Assembly: GCA_045124465.1 (NCBI GenBank)
Contig: JBGVLV010000030.1
Span: forward strand, 1-14,360
Source of the DNA: Scatosoma sp045124465
GTDB taxonomy: Bacteria; Bacillota; Clostridia; Christensenellales; Borkfalkiaceae
Direction: 5' to 3'
DNA length: 14,360 nucleotides
The notes under the pieces: model-generated
Told to the model about the DNA's origin: nothing
The model's input: the letters and a program-made list of their open reading frames with translations, nothing else
Databases searched by the model: none
Position numbers and translations under genes: made by a program
Part shown: positions 1-6,575 of the stretch, piece by piece
Position numbering within the stretch: position 1 is the stretch's first letter
Layout of the letters: every line of letters starts with the position of its first letter

Positions 1-151
1 CTTTTCTTCTGCCCGTATAAAACATAAAAGTAAATAATGCGTGGTAGGTTGGATCGGTTATATTTGATATAAACTTATCGAACTGTTCTCTCGTCCAAAA
101 CTGCATTTCTCTTTTAGGTTGGCGGCGTTTGGGCTTTGTTAGTAATCCTTT
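1..151 (-). pseudogene. Tyrosine recombinase (phage-type integrase) fragment, cut by the window edge
   Basis: Read on the minus strand, the open frame gives TKPKRRQPKREMQFWTREQF followed by DKFISNITDPTYH and then ALFTFMFYTGRRK at the window edge. Seen: a basic linker, an FWT-x-E-x-F segment, and an F-x-YTG-R-R motif. Known: in tyrosine recombinases this is the passage from the SAM-like core-binding domain into the catalytic domain, and the Arg after YTG belongs to the catalytic set. The first in-frame ATG is the Met of MQFW (104-106), too late to be a real start. The frame stays open upstream to about 268 without a start codon or recognisable integrase sequence. The fragment has therefore probably lost its N-terminal arm and core-binding region, or its 5' part was replaced. 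It overlaps the 3' end of the P-loop gene in another frame. The rest lies left of the window. The family call is fairly secure; whether it is a pseudogene is less so. Confidence 0.62.
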
Positions 152-801
152 CTCGCGTTTTCTGTGAAAAAATCGAATTTCAGCTTTTCCCAACGTTGCT
201 CCGCCAAAGTTATGCTCATCGTGCCACCGAGCACCGTTTTTCCTGATCCCGGCGCGCCGATCAGCGTCACGCTACGCCCTTTTCCGAGGTAGTTTTCCTT
301 TTGCTCTTGAAATTTTCCCGCATAATAACGACATTCGAACCCGTTCCGGACGTGTTCTTTCAGCACGAAAAACAAGGAAAGACGGATCGCGTACAATACC
401 GCGTTCACGATCGCCCAGATCAGGCTGGCTTTCGTCGCAGTGATCGCGATCGCGCCGATGAGCGGCAGGGAAAAGACGTTATACAGCACCCCATACAGCG
501 TGCAGGGACGGATATTTTTGATCCGTCTGATCGTTAAAAACAGCCAAAGCGATTGTAAACCGTGCAACGCGACGAAGATTCCTACGGAAAGCGCCGTCGG
601 GAGCCATTCGTTTAGTCGCGAAAAGCCTTTTGCCGTGCCGTAATAGTCGTACGTCAGCACAAATGCCAGTACATAAACCGTCAATGCGATATAAAACGGC
701 TTTCGGTAGTATTTCAGCGTATTGTCGATCGGCTCGGCAATCAGGCGTTCGTTCGCCTCGAACCATTCGTCGTTATGAATCTTCGCCTTTTTCTCCTTCA
801 C
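139..801 (-). CDS. Multi-pass membrane protein with a P-loop, probably 3'-truncated NTPase
   Basis: This 220-residue protein has a charged N-terminus, then four hydrophobic stretches at about residues 34-52, 69-90, 103-122 and 125-147. A soluble segment follows with a clear Walker A motif GAPGSGKT at residues 182-189. Only about 30 residues follow the P-loop, so there is no room for Walker B or the rest of an NTPase core. The gene therefore looks truncated, ending just where integrase-like sequence begins in another frame. A membrane-embedded N-terminus followed by a P-loop resembles DNA-translocation or assembly ATPases of conjugative and filamentous-phage elements (VirD4/FtsK-like or Zot-like). 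That is an analogy only; no family-specific motif was recognised. The ATG at 801 lies 29 nt inside the upstream gene, which suggests translational coupling. Its neighbours (integrase fragment, cysteine-cluster protein, tiny membrane protein) point to a mobile-element module. Confidence 0.6.
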   Translation of the reverse strand: MKEKKAKIHNDEWFEANERLIAEPIDNTLKYYRKPFYIALTVYVLAFVLTYDYYGTAKGFSRLNEWLPTALSVGIFVALHGLQSLWLFLTIRRIKNIRPCTLYGVLYNVFSLPLIGAIAITATKASLIWAIVNAVLYAIRLSLFFVLKEHVRNGFECRYYAGKFQEQKENYLGKGRSVTLIGAPGSGKTVLGGTMSITLAEQRWEKLKFDFFTENARKDY

Positions 802-1507
802 TCCCGTATTCCTCCTCTTTCTCGCGGAATTGTCCTTTCAATCTTCGGTCCACAAGCCGCACCGCCGCGCAATACGCTTTGATCTCGTCCGATTTCGCTA
901 AGGCGCAACTACATATATGCCCGTCTTTCGTGACCCCTTTCCCCTCGCACTCCGTGCAGATAACGGGATCGAGCAACGATATATTTACTTTCAACCCGTT
1001 TAATATCGCCTTTTTCTTTGCCGCGATCTCGTTGATACGCTTTTCTATCGCCGTCGCGCGGTCGTCGTTCCCGGCGAGCGATCTCGTCCAGTCCGTCGCG
1101 AGCTTTTTCTCCTCTGCCAACAGGGCTTGATATTCTTTTTCGTCTTTGAGTTTCGCCGTTGTTTCGCGTTTTTGTTTGTTCCGCTCTTTTGTCGTCGAAG
1201 TATAATACTGGATCACTTCCTCCGTTGTCAACGGAAGTTCCGTATCCTCGCCTTGCTCGATCTCCTGTACCTGCTTGGAGCTTTTCAAGAGGTACGCCAA
1301 GCGTTGCAGGGGCATTTCGCGCAGCGTTTCTCCCGCCGCGCTGGTGACGGCGATCAGGTACGACTGCTCACCGTCCGTATATCTCGCGCCAAGGATCTGA
1401 TAAAGTACGTTTCCCGTCCCGGTATCCACGAGCCAGCTCGCACCGATACCGTACGTAAAGTAATATCTGCCGTCCGCGCCGATCTTCGGTTGCTGTTTTG
1501 CGTTCAT
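773..1507 (-). CDS. Unknown protein with a DnaJ-like CxxCxGxG...CxC cysteine cluster
   Basis: This is a 244-residue soluble protein counted from the ATG at 1507. An in-frame TTG at 1522 would add five residues, but GGGGTG lies five bases before the ATG and that ATG overlaps the upstream stop as TGATG, so 1507 is preferred. The N-terminal roughly 75 residues look like a small beta-rich domain (KIGADGRYYFTYGIGASW and following). A long charged, probably coiled-coil region rich in Lys and Glu spans about 90-165. C184-x-x-C187-x-G-x-G, followed by C199-x-C201, resembles one half of a DnaJ zinc-binding repeat, so zinc binding is likely but inferred. A charged, Glu-rich tail ends the protein. No family was recognised. 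The gene sits between the tiny membrane protein and the P-loop membrane protein with overlapping ends, so the three are probably co-translated. Confidence 0.68.
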   Translation of the reverse strand: MNAKQQPKIGADGRYYFTYGIGASWLVDTGTGNVLYQILGARYTDGEQSYLIAVTSAAGETLREMPLQRLAYLLKSSKQVQEIEQGEDTELPLTTEEVIQYYTSTTKERNKQKRETTAKLKDEKEYQALLAEEKKLATDWTRSLAGNDDRATAIEKRINEIAAKKKAILNGLKVNISLLDPVICTECEGKGVTKDGHICSCALAKSDEIKAYCAAVRLVDRRLKGQFREKEEEYGSEGEKGEDS

Positions 1508-1611
1508 CAGATCACCCCGCAACTTCGCAATACGTACAAGATTCCGAACAAGATCCCGCCCAGTATCGAAATTTTCAATAATTTTTCTAAAATTTGCAAA
1601 AATTTTAGCAT
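1507..1611 (-). CDS. Tiny single-pass membrane protein (34 aa)
   Basis: The minus-strand frame from the ATG at 1611 encodes 34 residues, starting MLKFLQILEKLLKISILGG and ending ILFGILYVLRSCGVI. It is an amphipathic Leu/Lys N-terminus leading into one hydrophobic helix (about residues 14-28), then a short basic, Cys-containing tail. Its TGA (1509-1507) overlaps the ATG of the next gene as TGATG, the usual arrangement for translational coupling; this is the main evidence that it is real. An AGGAG lies 13 bases upstream of the ATG, which is long for a ribosome binding site, and an in-frame TAG two codons before the ATG excludes a longer N-terminus. Function is unknown. Tiny coupled membrane proteins are common in phage and plasmid modules, and that would fit the neighbours. 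Confidence 0.5.
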   Translation of the reverse strand: MLKFLQILEKLLKISILGGILFGILYVLRSCGVI

Positions 1612-1665
1612 TTTCTATTGACTTCTCCTCGATTTTAGCGTATACATAATAATGTAATCGAAAGG

Positions 1666-1965
1666 TTATGAAATTGAGTTGGCACGTATGTTCGTTGACG
1701 GATCGTAGACCGTGGGCCTTCTCAATTTTTTTTTATTTTTTTGTTCTTTTTTATAATGCCGAATTTTGCTCTTTTCGCGTAGATTTCCGCTTGAGCATAG
1801 TCCTTTATATGCATAGCCGTTCTGTTCACTACCGTCTAAGTAAAAGTAATAGGATTGATAGATCTTATTGCTATCGTCAAAGATCTCACACAATGCCATT
1901 CCGATCGTCCCGATCGCTTTGCTTATAAGCCCTTTCGTCGTCATCTGCCCGAAAAATTCGTACAA
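1666..1965 (-). CDS. Doubtful ORF, possibly a 5'-truncated gene at a junction
   Basis: The stretch 1612-2025 has no confident gene. This minus-strand frame is its best candidate. It can start at TTG 1965 or ATG 1944, neither with a convincing ribosome binding site. The frame stays open upstream to 2010, where it meets a stop next to the start of OppF-like homology on the other strand. The first half of the translation reads like a folded protein (LYEFFGQMTTKG, GTIGMALCEIFDDSNKIYQS, YYFYLDG). The second half is Lys/Arg-rich and low in complexity, partly because of the T-rich tract at 1723-1755. No domain was recognised. It may be the remnant of a gene whose 5' end was lost when this region joined the oppF fragment, or it may not be coding. 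Confidence 0.25.
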   Translation of the reverse strand: MYEFFGQMTTKGLISKAIGTIGMALCEIFDDSNKIYQSYYFYLDGSEQNGYAYKGLCSSGNLREKSKIRHYKKEQKNKKKLRRPTVYDPSTNIRANSIS

Positions 1966-2025
1966 CGCAGAACCGTCTACTTGCCGTTCACTAAATCCCC
2001 GGTAACGTGCCTAACCCGATCAATA

Positions 2026-2571
2026 TGCGGCTTGCGCGACTATTATTATGAGAGATACCCGCACGAATTTTCGGGCGGTCAACGTCAGCGTATCTGTATT
2101 GCCCGCGCGCTCGTGGTAAACCCCAACTTCGTCGTTTGCGACGAACCCGTTTCCGCGCTCGACGTGTCCATTCAGGCGCAGATCATTAACCTTTTGAAGA
2201 AAATTCAGACCGAAAGAGGGCTTACGTACCTGTTCATTTCGCACGATCTTTCCGTCGTTAAGTATATTTCCGACAAGATCGGGGTAATGTATTTGGGCTC
2301 GATGGTGGAATTCGGCGGCAAAGAGGATATTTTCAACAATCCTCTGCACCCGTACACGAACGCGCTGTTCTCGGCAGTTCCCAATCCCGACCCCGACGTA
2401 AAGGTAGACAGGGTGATCTTGAAAGGGGATATCCCTTCGCCTGCCAACCCGCCGATGGGTTGTAAATTTCACCCCCGTTGTCCGAAGGCAATGGAGATTT
2501 GTAAGCACGTTGCGCCCAAGTATAAGGAATACGAAGAAGGGCATTTCGTGGCTTGCCATTGCTATTCGTAG
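2026..2571 (+). pseudogene. 5'-truncated oligopeptide ABC transporter ATPase (OppF/AppF type)
   Basis: Homology begins abruptly at CGLRDYYYERYPHEFSGGQ. From there about 180 residues carry the second half of an ABC ATPase. These are the signature FSGGQRQR, Walker B VVCDEPVSALD, the switch histidine LFISHDLS, and the C-terminal extension typical of oligopeptide/dipeptide ATPases (NPLHPYTNAL, then a cysteine-rich GCKFHPRCP and CHCYS end). Known: the full protein is about 320-330 residues and binds ATP with an N-terminal Walker A and Q-loop; both are absent here. The upstream in-frame sequence (1855-2025) does not resemble the family and ends in unrelated DNA. The fragment therefore cannot be a working ATPase as it stands. 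It was separated from its Opp neighbours either by a real rearrangement or by misassembly. It is followed by a ribosome binding site and a small membrane gene, presumably its old operon partner. Confidence 0.85.
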
Positions 2572-2579
2572 GAGGATTG

Positions 2580-2854
2580 ATGTCAAAGCCCAAAAAGAAA
2601 AAGTAATTTATTACGACGACGGTTCGACGATCAGCGATATGTCGCGCGTCAACCGAACGGGGCAGCCGCGGCAATCCAAGCCGCAACAAGCCCCTTCGTC
2701 GTTGCGCCCCGTAGACCCGCGTAACGCTTCCAAATCTAAATGGAAAACCTACTGGTCGGCGGTGCGTATGATGCTCTTGCCGATGTTCGTCGTGTTAGGC
2801 GTTCTCGCACTTCTGTTCTTAATAATGTTGGGAGTAGGGCAATGCGCGTCGTAA
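2580..2854 (+). CDS. Small C-terminally anchored membrane protein with an apparent -1 frameshift near the start
   Basis: AGGAGG (2570-2575) lies four bases before the ATG at 2580, directly after the oppF fragment. From this ATG the frame reads MSKPKKKK and stops at 2604. The adjacent frame carries on without a gap as VIYYDDGSTISDMSRVNRTG and ends at 2854. It has a Pro/Gln/Arg-rich middle and one hydrophobic helix near the C-terminus (MMLLPMFVVLGVLALLFLIM). The body has no start of its own next to a ribosome binding site, so the gene most likely runs across the A-rich sequence at 2592-2603 with a one-base shift. This could be a lost A (mutation or sequencing error) or ribosomal slippage on AAA-AAG. 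Across the shift it would be about 91 residues, a tail-anchored-type protein with a basic N-terminus. No function is known to me. A strong terminator follows. Confidence 0.6.
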
Positions 2855-2871
2855 TTTAAAATTGCGGAATA

Positions 2872-2920
2872 AAACCCGCTTGGATTTGCTTATAAGTAAA
2901 TCCAAGCGGGTTTTTCTTTT
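2872..2920. terminator. Strong intrinsic terminator between convergent genes
   Basis: A perfect 16-bp stem (AAACCCGCTTGGATTT at 2872-2887 pairing with 2898-2913) has a 10-nt loop and is followed on the plus strand by a T-rich tract interrupted by one C. On the minus strand the stem is followed by TTTTATT, so it may also stop transcription of the regulator gene that converges from the right. It closes the oppF-fragment operon. Confidence 0.9.
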
Positions 2921-3032
2921 TTTGAAAAATTTTTCCAATCAATAAAAATATTTATTTTGTCCACTTTTTCGTTTATTTTGTTACTTGTAATGAATGGATA
3001 TAGGTGATATAATAAAAAAGCTTTTAAGAAGT

Positions 3033-3884
3033 TTACGTATAGTTTCTGAAAGAGGACGGGGTTTTTTTAAAGGTCTTTTTGAAGAGTCTCGAAAAATATT
3101 GCGGATCGGGGATATTGATTTCTTCGGCGATCTCGCGCACATTGAGGTCGGAATACATCAAAAGCTCGATGGCTTTGTTCATTTTGCAGTTGATCACGTA
3201 TTGGTGAATGGGCATACCTGTTTGCTTGACGATCAAAGCGTTGATATAGTTGGGGTGATATCCGAAGATCTCGCCGATCGACGTGTTGGTGGGGTTGTTC
3301 TTATATTCCTCCTGAATATAGGACAAAATTTTGTCCGTTAAGTCCTTCGTCCTTGAATGGGTTTCGTTTTCCGCAAGACGGGTGGCTTGCAAAAGCACGT
3401 CGCACAAAAGGGCGTTCATACGCGCTTCGTTGTATTTAAGTTTGTTTTTGTATTCTTCGCACAGAGCCTTCATTCCCGTACGGAGAGAGGACGCGCCAGG
3501 GAGATAGACCACTCCGTTTAGTTCGGACGCGTTGTCAAAGACGGCTTTTTCGCTGACGATCTTGCTCGCGTTAAATACGTGCCGAGGCGCGGGAGGAATG
3601 GGGAGATTGTATTTTTTGGCGGTCTGCGTAAAATCGAAATTGCAGGTAGCGACTTCCATCGGCTCGGAAATATCATTTGCCGAATAGGTATACGGCGTAC
3701 CCGCCCGCCAAAGGATAAAGGTATTGGGCGCAAGCTCGTACTTTTTGCCACCGACGTTGATCGTTCCGAAGTTTTTAAGGCAGAAATAGATACGGTGATC
3801 GTACGCGACCATATTTTTCTGACCGTGTGAAAAAATCTGTTTTGCCGCAAATCGCGCAAAGGGTTGAATTTGTTCTACGTTCAT
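3033..3884 (-). CDS. AraC-family transcriptional regulator
   Basis: This is a 283-residue, two-domain regulator. Residues about 1-150 form a cupin-like sensor domain (beta-rich, with ILWRAGTPYTYSA and EVATCNFDFT) that would be expected to bind a sugar or glycan signal. Residues about 185-283 form the AraC/XylS DNA-binding domain with two helix-turn-helix units. The first is around SIGEIFGYHPNYINALIVKQ and the second around NVREIAEEINIPDPQYFSRL, followed by the typical FKKTFKKTPSSFRN end. The ATG at 3884 has AGAGGTG upstream with good spacing. The gene is divergent from the sugar operon, with only 104 bp between the two start codons. Known: such regulators usually activate the adjacent catabolic operon when the inducer is present. 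The half-sites in the shared intergenic region are the likely targets. Confidence 0.93.
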   Translation of the reverse strand: MNVEQIQPFARFAAKQIFSHGQKNMVAYDHRIYFCLKNFGTINVGGKKYELAPNTFILWRAGTPYTYSANDISEPMEVATCNFDFTQTAKKYNLPIPPAPRHVFNASKIVSEKAVFDNASELNGVVYLPGASSLRTGMKALCEEYKNKLKYNEARMNALLCDVLLQATRLAENETHSRTKDLTDKILSYIQEEYKNNPTNTSIGEIFGYHPNYINALIVKQTGMPIHQYVINCKMNKAIELLMYSDLNVREIAEEINIPDPQYFSRLFKKTFKKTPSSFRNYT

Positions 3885-3910
3885 TAGTACACCTCTTACG
3901 GAAATTTACT

Positions 3911-3951
3911 ACGTTTTCAATATAGCATAAAACGTTTGAAGAAGTCAAACG
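3911..3951. promoter_or_regulatory. Putative regulator binding region: two overlapping inverted repeats
   Basis: ACGTTTT (3911-3917) is repeated in inverted form as AAAACGT (3929-3935). CGTTTGA (3933-3939) is repeated inverted as TCAAACG (3945-3951) around a 5-nt spacer. This gives four CGTTT-type half-sites within 41 bp, midway between the divergent genes and overlapping the predicted regulator promoter. Inferred role: an operator for the adjacent AraC-family protein that could both activate the operon and repress the regulator's own gene. No clear plus-strand promoter was identified; it may be weak and activator-dependent. Confidence 0.5.
3919..3948 (-). promoter_or_regulatory. Predicted sigma-70/sigA promoter of the AraC-family gene
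   Basis: On the minus strand, TTGACT (3943-3948) and TATATT (3919-3924) are separated by 18 bp, and a TG dinucleotide lies just ahead of the -10 box. This is a close match to the housekeeping consensus, 35 bp upstream of the regulator's ATG. The predicted elements overlap the inverted repeats at 3911-3951. Confidence 0.6.
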
Positions 3952-3988
3952 AAAAAAGATAAATTTTTTGAAAGGAGAAAGAACTGTT

Positions 3989-5110
3989 ATGAAAAATACG
4001 AAGATTTACGCGTATTATTTCCCCAACTGGCACGTAGACAAGCGTAACGACGTTTGGCACGGCAAGGGTTGGACGGAATGGGAAGTTACGAAATGCGCTC
4101 GTCCCCGTTTTGAAGGACATCATCAGCCGCTCAAACCCGTTTGGGGCTACGAGGACGAATCCGATTCCAAGGTAATGGAGAAGAAGATCGCCGTCGCAAA
4201 GGAATACGGGATCGACGGATTTATTTTCGACACTTATTATTACGACGACGGTCCGTACCGTGAAAAATGTTTGGACGAGGGCTTTTTGAAGGCGAAGAAC
4301 AACCGCGAAATGGAATTTGCGGTGATGTGGTGCAACCACGACGCGATCTACGCGCACCCTTCTCCCCGTCTGATCGTTTCGCCTGTTTTAAAGAGCGGCG
4401 CGGTGACGGAAGAAGCTTTCGTCAATATCACCAACGACTTTATCAAAAAGTATTTTTGTCAGCCCAACTATATGAAGATCGACGGAAAGATCTTTTTCAT
4501 CATCTACAACGTAGGCAAGCTGATCAAGGAATTCGGCGGCGAAGAGGAAACCAAACGTATTTTTGAAGAATTCCGTCAAAGAGTACGCGACGCGGGGCTT
4601 GGCGAAATGCACTTGGGTTGCGTTCCCGACATTATTGAAGATCTTTTGGAGCAACCCGAAGAACTCAACAGACTGCTCAAAAATTTGGGCATAGATCAAG
4701 GGATACGGTACTGGTGGCCCGTCAAGTATAATGATGCCCGTTTGACCGTCGATTATAAGGATTTCGTAGACGCGGGCATTACGACCTTTGAAGGCGACCT
4801 CAACTTTTATGATATTCCTTGCGCGGTGCATTTGATGACGGGGCTCGATCAATCCCCCCGCACGATACAGTCGGAAATGTACGAAAATATGAACCTGTAT
4901 CCTTGGTACGCGATCGTGGACAGATGCACGCCCCAAGAATACGCAAGGGCGGCGGAAGCGGCGAAAGAGTTTGTCAAAAAGGACGAATTCAAAGGCAATT
5001 TTATCTCCGTTATCTGGAACGAATGGACGGAGGGCAACTACCTCGAACCAGAGGAAAAATATGGATATCAATATTTGGAAGTAATTAAGAAGGTGAAAGA
5101 AGAATTATGA
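3989..5110 (+). CDS. WbsX-like / glycoside hydrolase 99-like protein
   Basis: This 373-residue protein has no signal peptide and is presumed cytoplasmic. The start follows with YAYYFPNWHVD, WHGKGWTEW and RFEGHHQPLKP, the opening typical of the WbsX (GH99-like) family. A TIM-barrel-like alternation follows, including EYGIDGFIFDTYYYDDG, FAVMWCNHD and KIFFIIYNVGKL. The C-terminal signature WNEWTEGNYLEP is at 343-354, where E345 and E348 are conserved acidic residues. Known: GH99 proper contains endo-mannosidases; WbsX-like proteins occur in glycan biosynthesis and in utilisation loci, and their chemistry is poorly defined. The ATG at 3989 is preferred because AGGAG lies 11 bases upstream, whereas the alternative start at 3968 has none. 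It is first in the operon and overlaps the isomerase gene by 4 nt (ATGA). In this context a role in cleaving imported glycan fragments is likely but inferred. Confidence 0.85.
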   Translation: MKNTKIYAYYFPNWHVDKRNDVWHGKGWTEWEVTKCARPRFEGHHQPLKPVWGYEDESDSKVMEKKIAVAKEYGIDGFIFDTYYYDDGPYREKCLDEGFLKAKNNREMEFAVMWCNHDAIYAHPSPRLIVSPVLKSGAVTEEAFVNITNDFIKKYFCQPNYMKIDGKIFFIIYNVGKLIKEFGGEEETKRIFEEFRQRVRDAGLGEMHLGCVPDIIEDLLEQPEELNRLLKNLGIDQGIRYWWPVKYNDARLTVDYKDFVDAGITTFEGDLNFYDIPCAVHLMTGLDQSPRTIQSEMYENMNLYPWYAIVDRCTPQEYARAAEAAKEFVKKDEFKGNFISVIWNEWTEGNYLEPEEKYGYQYLEVIKKVKEEL

Positions 5111-6555
5111 TTGAAAGAACGATTAAAAGACAGGCAAAAATCGGCGTATTCGCCGTTGTACACGGTATTTATTTTGAACAATTCCCCGGGCTTTATGAAA
5201 GCTTGACCAAGCTGCACGCCGATCTTTGCGAGAAGATCAAAAGCAACGAAGGCGTCGAGCTGATCGACTTCGGTATGGTGGACAGCAGCGAAAAGGGCTT
5301 TGAAACGGCGGAAAAGATCAAGGCGGCGAACGTCAACCTTATTTTCTGCAATATGATTACCTACGCGACCTCGTCGGTGTTCGCGCCCGTTTTACAGGCG
5401 GCGGACGTGCCCGTGGTACTCGTGGCGTTGCAACCCAGAAAAGCAATGGATTATACGCAGGCGAATACCTTTATGCAGCTTGAAAACGACAGTATTTGCG
5501 CCGTTCCCGAATTCTGTATGGTCGCGGAGCGCTACGGAAAGCCCGTCAGCGACGTGATCTTGGGCACGCTGTACGAGGACGAAAAAGCGGATAAAGAAAT
5601 TGCCGACTGGTGCGACGTAGCCAAGGTCCTGAACGGTTTGAAGGGCGCGCGGCTCGGCTTGATGGGACGGGTTCTCGAAGCTATGTACGATATGCACGCA
5701 GATCCCACGGCGGTAGCGGCGGCGTTCGGCGTACACGTACCCCTGATCGAGATCAGTGACTTAATGGAAGCGTATCACGAAGTGACGGAAGAGGAGATCG
5801 CCGAAAAGAGCAAGCTGATTTTGGAAGAATTTGAAACCCCCGAGCCTGTTTCTGACCCCGTGACGAGAAAGCTGACGGACGCCGATCTTCGTCAGGCGGC
5901 GAAATCTGCCGTTGCACTCGATAAGCTTGTTAAGAAGTTCAACCTCGACGGTATGGCGTATTATTACGAAGGTAAGGAGGGGACGGAGGACAGAACGGTG
6001 GCGACCTCGCTTATCGTCGGCAACTCTATCCTCAACGCGCAAGGCGTGCCTATGTGCGGCGAATTCGATATCAAGACCAACGTCGCTATGTTTATTATGG
6101 ACAGGTTGGATATGGGCGGTAGCTTTGCCGAGCTTCACCCCTTCGATTTTAACGACAACGTGATCTTGATCGGACACGACGGCCCGCACCATTTGAAGAT
6201 CGCAAACGGAAAGCCCGTCTTGCGCTCCCTCATTAAATATCACGGAAAACCTGGTTCGGGCGCGTCCGTTGAGTTCAAGCTCAAAGAAGGACCGATCACG
6301 ATGCTCGGCGTTACGCAGACGAGAAACGGTAAGTTCAAGTTCGTGATCGGGGAAGGGTACTCGAAGGCAGGTCCGATCCCGCCTACGGGCAATACCAACA
6401 CGCGCGGCTACTTCCCGCCCGACACGAAAGACTTTATCAAGCGTTGGGTAATGGAAGGACCTACCCATCACTACGCGCTCGGGATCGGGCACAGAGCGGA
6501 CGTTATCAAGAAGATTGCCGACGCGTTGGGGATTGAAAGCGTGATCGTCCGTTGA
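5107..6555 (+). CDS. L-arabinose/L-fucose isomerase-family protein (AraA-like metal site)
   Basis: This is a 482-residue soluble protein of the FucI/AraA fold. The N-terminal region (about 1-180) is the Rossmann-like part (KIGVFAVVHGIYFEQFPGL, then NLIFCNMITYATSSV). The C-terminal half carries the metal site. By comparison with AraA, the Mn-binding Glu/Glu/His/His set can be placed at E319 (CGEFD), E342 (SFAELHPF), H357 (LIGHDGPHH) and H454 or H455 (THHYALGIGH), so an active isomerase is plausible. Length fits the family (about 470-500 residues). Sequence around these ligands differs from classical AraA, so the substrate may be another sugar; I would not call it araA. It overlaps the GH99-like gene by 4 nt, and the SGNH gene begins 20 nt after it. 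Likely role: aldose-ketose isomerisation of the sugar released by the locus. Confidence 0.85.
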   Translation: MIERTIKRQAKIGVFAVVHGIYFEQFPGLYESLTKLHADLCEKIKSNEGVELIDFGMVDSSEKGFETAEKIKAANVNLIFCNMITYATSSVFAPVLQAADVPVVLVALQPRKAMDYTQANTFMQLENDSICAVPEFCMVAERYGKPVSDVILGTLYEDEKADKEIADWCDVAKVLNGLKGARLGLMGRVLEAMYDMHADPTAVAAAFGVHVPLIEISDLMEAYHEVTEEEIAEKSKLILEEFETPEPVSDPVTRKLTDADLRQAAKSAVALDKLVKKFNLDGMAYYYEGKEGTEDRTVATSLIVGNSILNAQGVPMCGEFDIKTNVAMFIMDRLDMGGSFAELHPFDFNDNVILIGHDGPHHLKIANGKPVLRSLIKYHGKPGSGASVEFKLKEGPITMLGVTQTRNGKFKFVIGEGYSKAGPIPPTGNTNTRGYFPPDTKDFIKRWVMEGPTHHYALGIGHRADVIKKIADALGIESVIVR

Positions 6556-6575
6556 CGAAGCACAGGGAGAAAATT

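Noticed and set aside
1855..2025. In-frame upstream extension of the oppF fragment, considered as its true N-terminus
   Set aside because: The translated sequence has no Walker A or Q-loop and no likeness to the ATPase family, and no ribosome binding site precedes its ATG.
3936..3965. TTGAAG-18-TAAATT considered as the plus-strand operon promoter
   Set aside because: It would start transcription within or just before the ribosome binding site at about 3973, leaving almost no leader, so it is not supported.
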